DNA of 64,000 bases, from the NCBI GenBank assembly GCA_050729835.1, contig JBOHLS010000009.1:28210-92209 (forward strand), written 5' to 3'. Source of the stretch: REEB95 sp050729835 (GTDB lineage Bacteria; Pseudomonadota; Alphaproteobacteria; ATCC43930; CGMCC-115725). Position numbers and translations under genes: made by a program. Position 1 is the stretch's first letter. Each line of letters opens with the position of its first letter. A model generated the notes under the pieces. It worked only from the letters and a program-made list of their open reading frames with translations, was not told the origin of the DNA and did no database searches. Shown one piece after another: positions 63,112 to 64,000 of the stretch.

Positions 63112-63762
63112 CTACGCCGCCGCCACGCCCGCCGGACAGCTCACGCCGGTGCCGCCGAGGCCGCAATAGCCGCCGGGATTTTTCGCCAGGTATTGCTGGT
63201 GGTAATCCTCGGCGTAGAAAAATTCGCCGGTTTGCTTGATCTCGGTGGTGACGGCCCCGTGTCCGGCCGTGGTCAGCACTTTGGCATAGGCCTCGCGCGA
63301 GGCGTCGGCGGCCATTTGTTGCGCCGGTGTCGTCCAATAGATCGCCGAGCGGTATTGCGTGCCGACGTCGTTGCCTTGGCGCATGCCCTGGGTCGGGTTG
63401 TGGCTCTCCCAGAACGCCTTGAGCAGGCGCTCGTAGGAGATTTCCCTCGGGTCATAGGCCACCAGCACGATCTCGGCGTGGCCGGTGCGGCCGGAGCAGA
63501 CTTCCTCGTAGGTCGGGTTGGGCGTCGTGCCGCCGGCATAGCCGACCGCGGTGGCATAGACGCCGTCGAGCTGCCAGAACGCGCGCTCGGCGCCCCAGAA
63601 GCAGCCGAGGCCGAATTGCGCGGTCTCGATGCCGGCCGGGAAGGGCGGCACGGTGCGCCGGCCATTGACGTAATGGGTCTCGGGTACGCGCATCTTGGCG
63701 GCGCGGCCGGGCAGCGTTTCGCCGGGCGCGGGCATCTCGGTCTTCTTGTGGGTCATCCACAT
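63112..63762 (-). CDS. msrA: Peptide-methionine (S)-S-oxide reductase
   Basis: 216 residues from ATG 63762 with GGAGAGCGC just upstream. It reduces methionine-S-sulfoxide in proteins or free form. The active-site motif is FGLGCFWGAERAFWQLDGV (catalytic Cys in GCFWG). Other conserved blocks are AVGYAGGTTPNPTYEEVCSG, TGHAEIVLVAYDP, FWESHNPTQGMRQGNDVGTQ, and the C-terminal YCGLGGTGVSCPAG with resolving-Cys candidates. An N-terminal extension of about 45 residues precedes the domain. It is divergent from the dehydrogenase gene at 63868. Confidence 0.95.
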   Translation of the reverse strand: MWMTHKKTEMPAPGETLPGRAAKMRVPETHYVNGRRTVPPFPAGIETAQFGLGCFWGAERAFWQLDGVYATAVGYAGGTTPNPTYEEVCSGRTGHAEIVLVAYDPREISYERLLKAFWESHNPTQGMRQGNDVGTQYRSAIYWTTPAQQMAADASREAYAKVLTTAGHGAVTTEIKQTGEFFYAEDYHQQYLAKNPGGYCGLGGTGVSCPAGVAAA

Positions 63763-63867
63763 GCGCGCTCTCCTTTTTGCTTGTTGCCGGGGGCGGGCGA
63801 GGGTGAATCTGGGCCCGCGTGGGCGCGAAGGCAACAGGCGCTCACGCAGGCTTGAAAGGGCGCGAGC

Positions 63868-64000
63868 ATGGCCGGACCGACGGTGGCGATCGTGGCGATG
63901 GGCGAGATGGGCGCCGGGCTGGCGGCGCGGCTGACTTCGCGCGGCGCGCGGGTGCGCACGTCGCTGGCGGGCCGCAGCACGGCAAGCGCCGCCCGCGCGC
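63868..64000 (+). CDS. NAD(P)-binding 6-phosphogluconate dehydrogenase-like protein (partial)
   Basis: The first 44 codons, cut by the window end. From ATG 63868 the reading is AGPTVAIVAMGEMGAGLAAR, LTSRGARVRTSLAGRSTASA. The GxGxxG-like VAMGEMGAGLA at the N-terminus is the Rossmann fold of the 3-hydroxyisobutyrate/6-phosphogluconate dehydrogenase superfamily, similar to DUF1932 proteins. The product cannot be identified further. It is divergent from msrA, with a 105-base gap. Confidence 0.7.
   Translation, partial: MAGPTVAIVAMGEMGAGLAARLTSRGARVRTSLAGRSTASAARA

Overview
The window is a GC-rich, gene-dense piece of an alphaproteobacterial chromosome. TrcR (DUF1013), DUF1192, COQ9, split PntA subunits and an alphaproteobacterial type of heat-shock leader point to that class. 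The efp/suhB/OmpA-like order and overall gene content fit a Rhodospirillales-like lineage; this placement is inference. No transposase, phage gene or CRISPR array was seen, and no stretch over about 300 bases lacks a gene.

Layout. 1-6300: partial tautomerase, tRNA-Gln(UUG), then a sugar-phosphate run (tkt, gap, a small unknown, class I fba, thiE, a TonB-like protein) with no pgk. 6300-13000: a SeqA-N/RAMA-like protein, epmA diverging from efp, suhB, an OmpA-like protein, a MotA/MotB-like pair and rpmE. 13050-13700: hsp20 behind a sigma-32-type promoter and a ROSE-like RNA thermometer. 13700-20400 (mostly minus strand): a 1,062-residue membrane-anchored coiled-coil protein, remnants of an alpha/beta hydrolase and metY fused by a deletion, bdhA, DUF1192, a quinone oxidoreductase and trcR. 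20400-24600: a low-GC HEPN-like gene, prpE with an in-frame amber codon, and an acyl-CoA ligase. 24600-33600: SIMPL protein, two YdcH-like small proteins flanking pfkA, purEK, coq9-def, rpsU and the pntAA-AB-B operon. 33700-38000: an ECF sigma/anti-sigma pair behind its own ECF-type promoter, then OpgC and two SGNH hydrolases, one frameshifted. 38000-46300: ADH, a UDP-glucuronate epimerase, FadD, PepF, an ACMSD-like amidohydrolase and a UbiB-type kinase. 46300-55850: a surface-glycan module (UDP-xylose synthase, UDP-glucose dehydrogenase, a polytopic membrane protein, galE, a glycoside hydrolase-glycosyltransferase fusion, and an ABC exporter). 55850-64000: TerC, a broken MFS gene, an FlhF-like GTPase, DedA, MFS, a CoA transferase followed by a MITE-like element, a broken barnase-type RNase, msrA and a partial dehydrogenase.

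How it fits together. Most genes are housekeeping: carbon metabolism, purine synthesis, redox balance and translation. The best candidate for a less familiar system is 46.3-55.8 kb, where nucleotide-sugar supply genes sit beside a single polypeptide that joins a clan-A glycosidase domain with intact catalytic glutamates to a membrane GT2 synthase, followed directly by an ABC exporter. A second theme is gene disruption: six loci carry frameshifts, amber codons or a deletion fusion. They may reflect genome decay or draft-sequence errors, and the sequence alone cannot decide.
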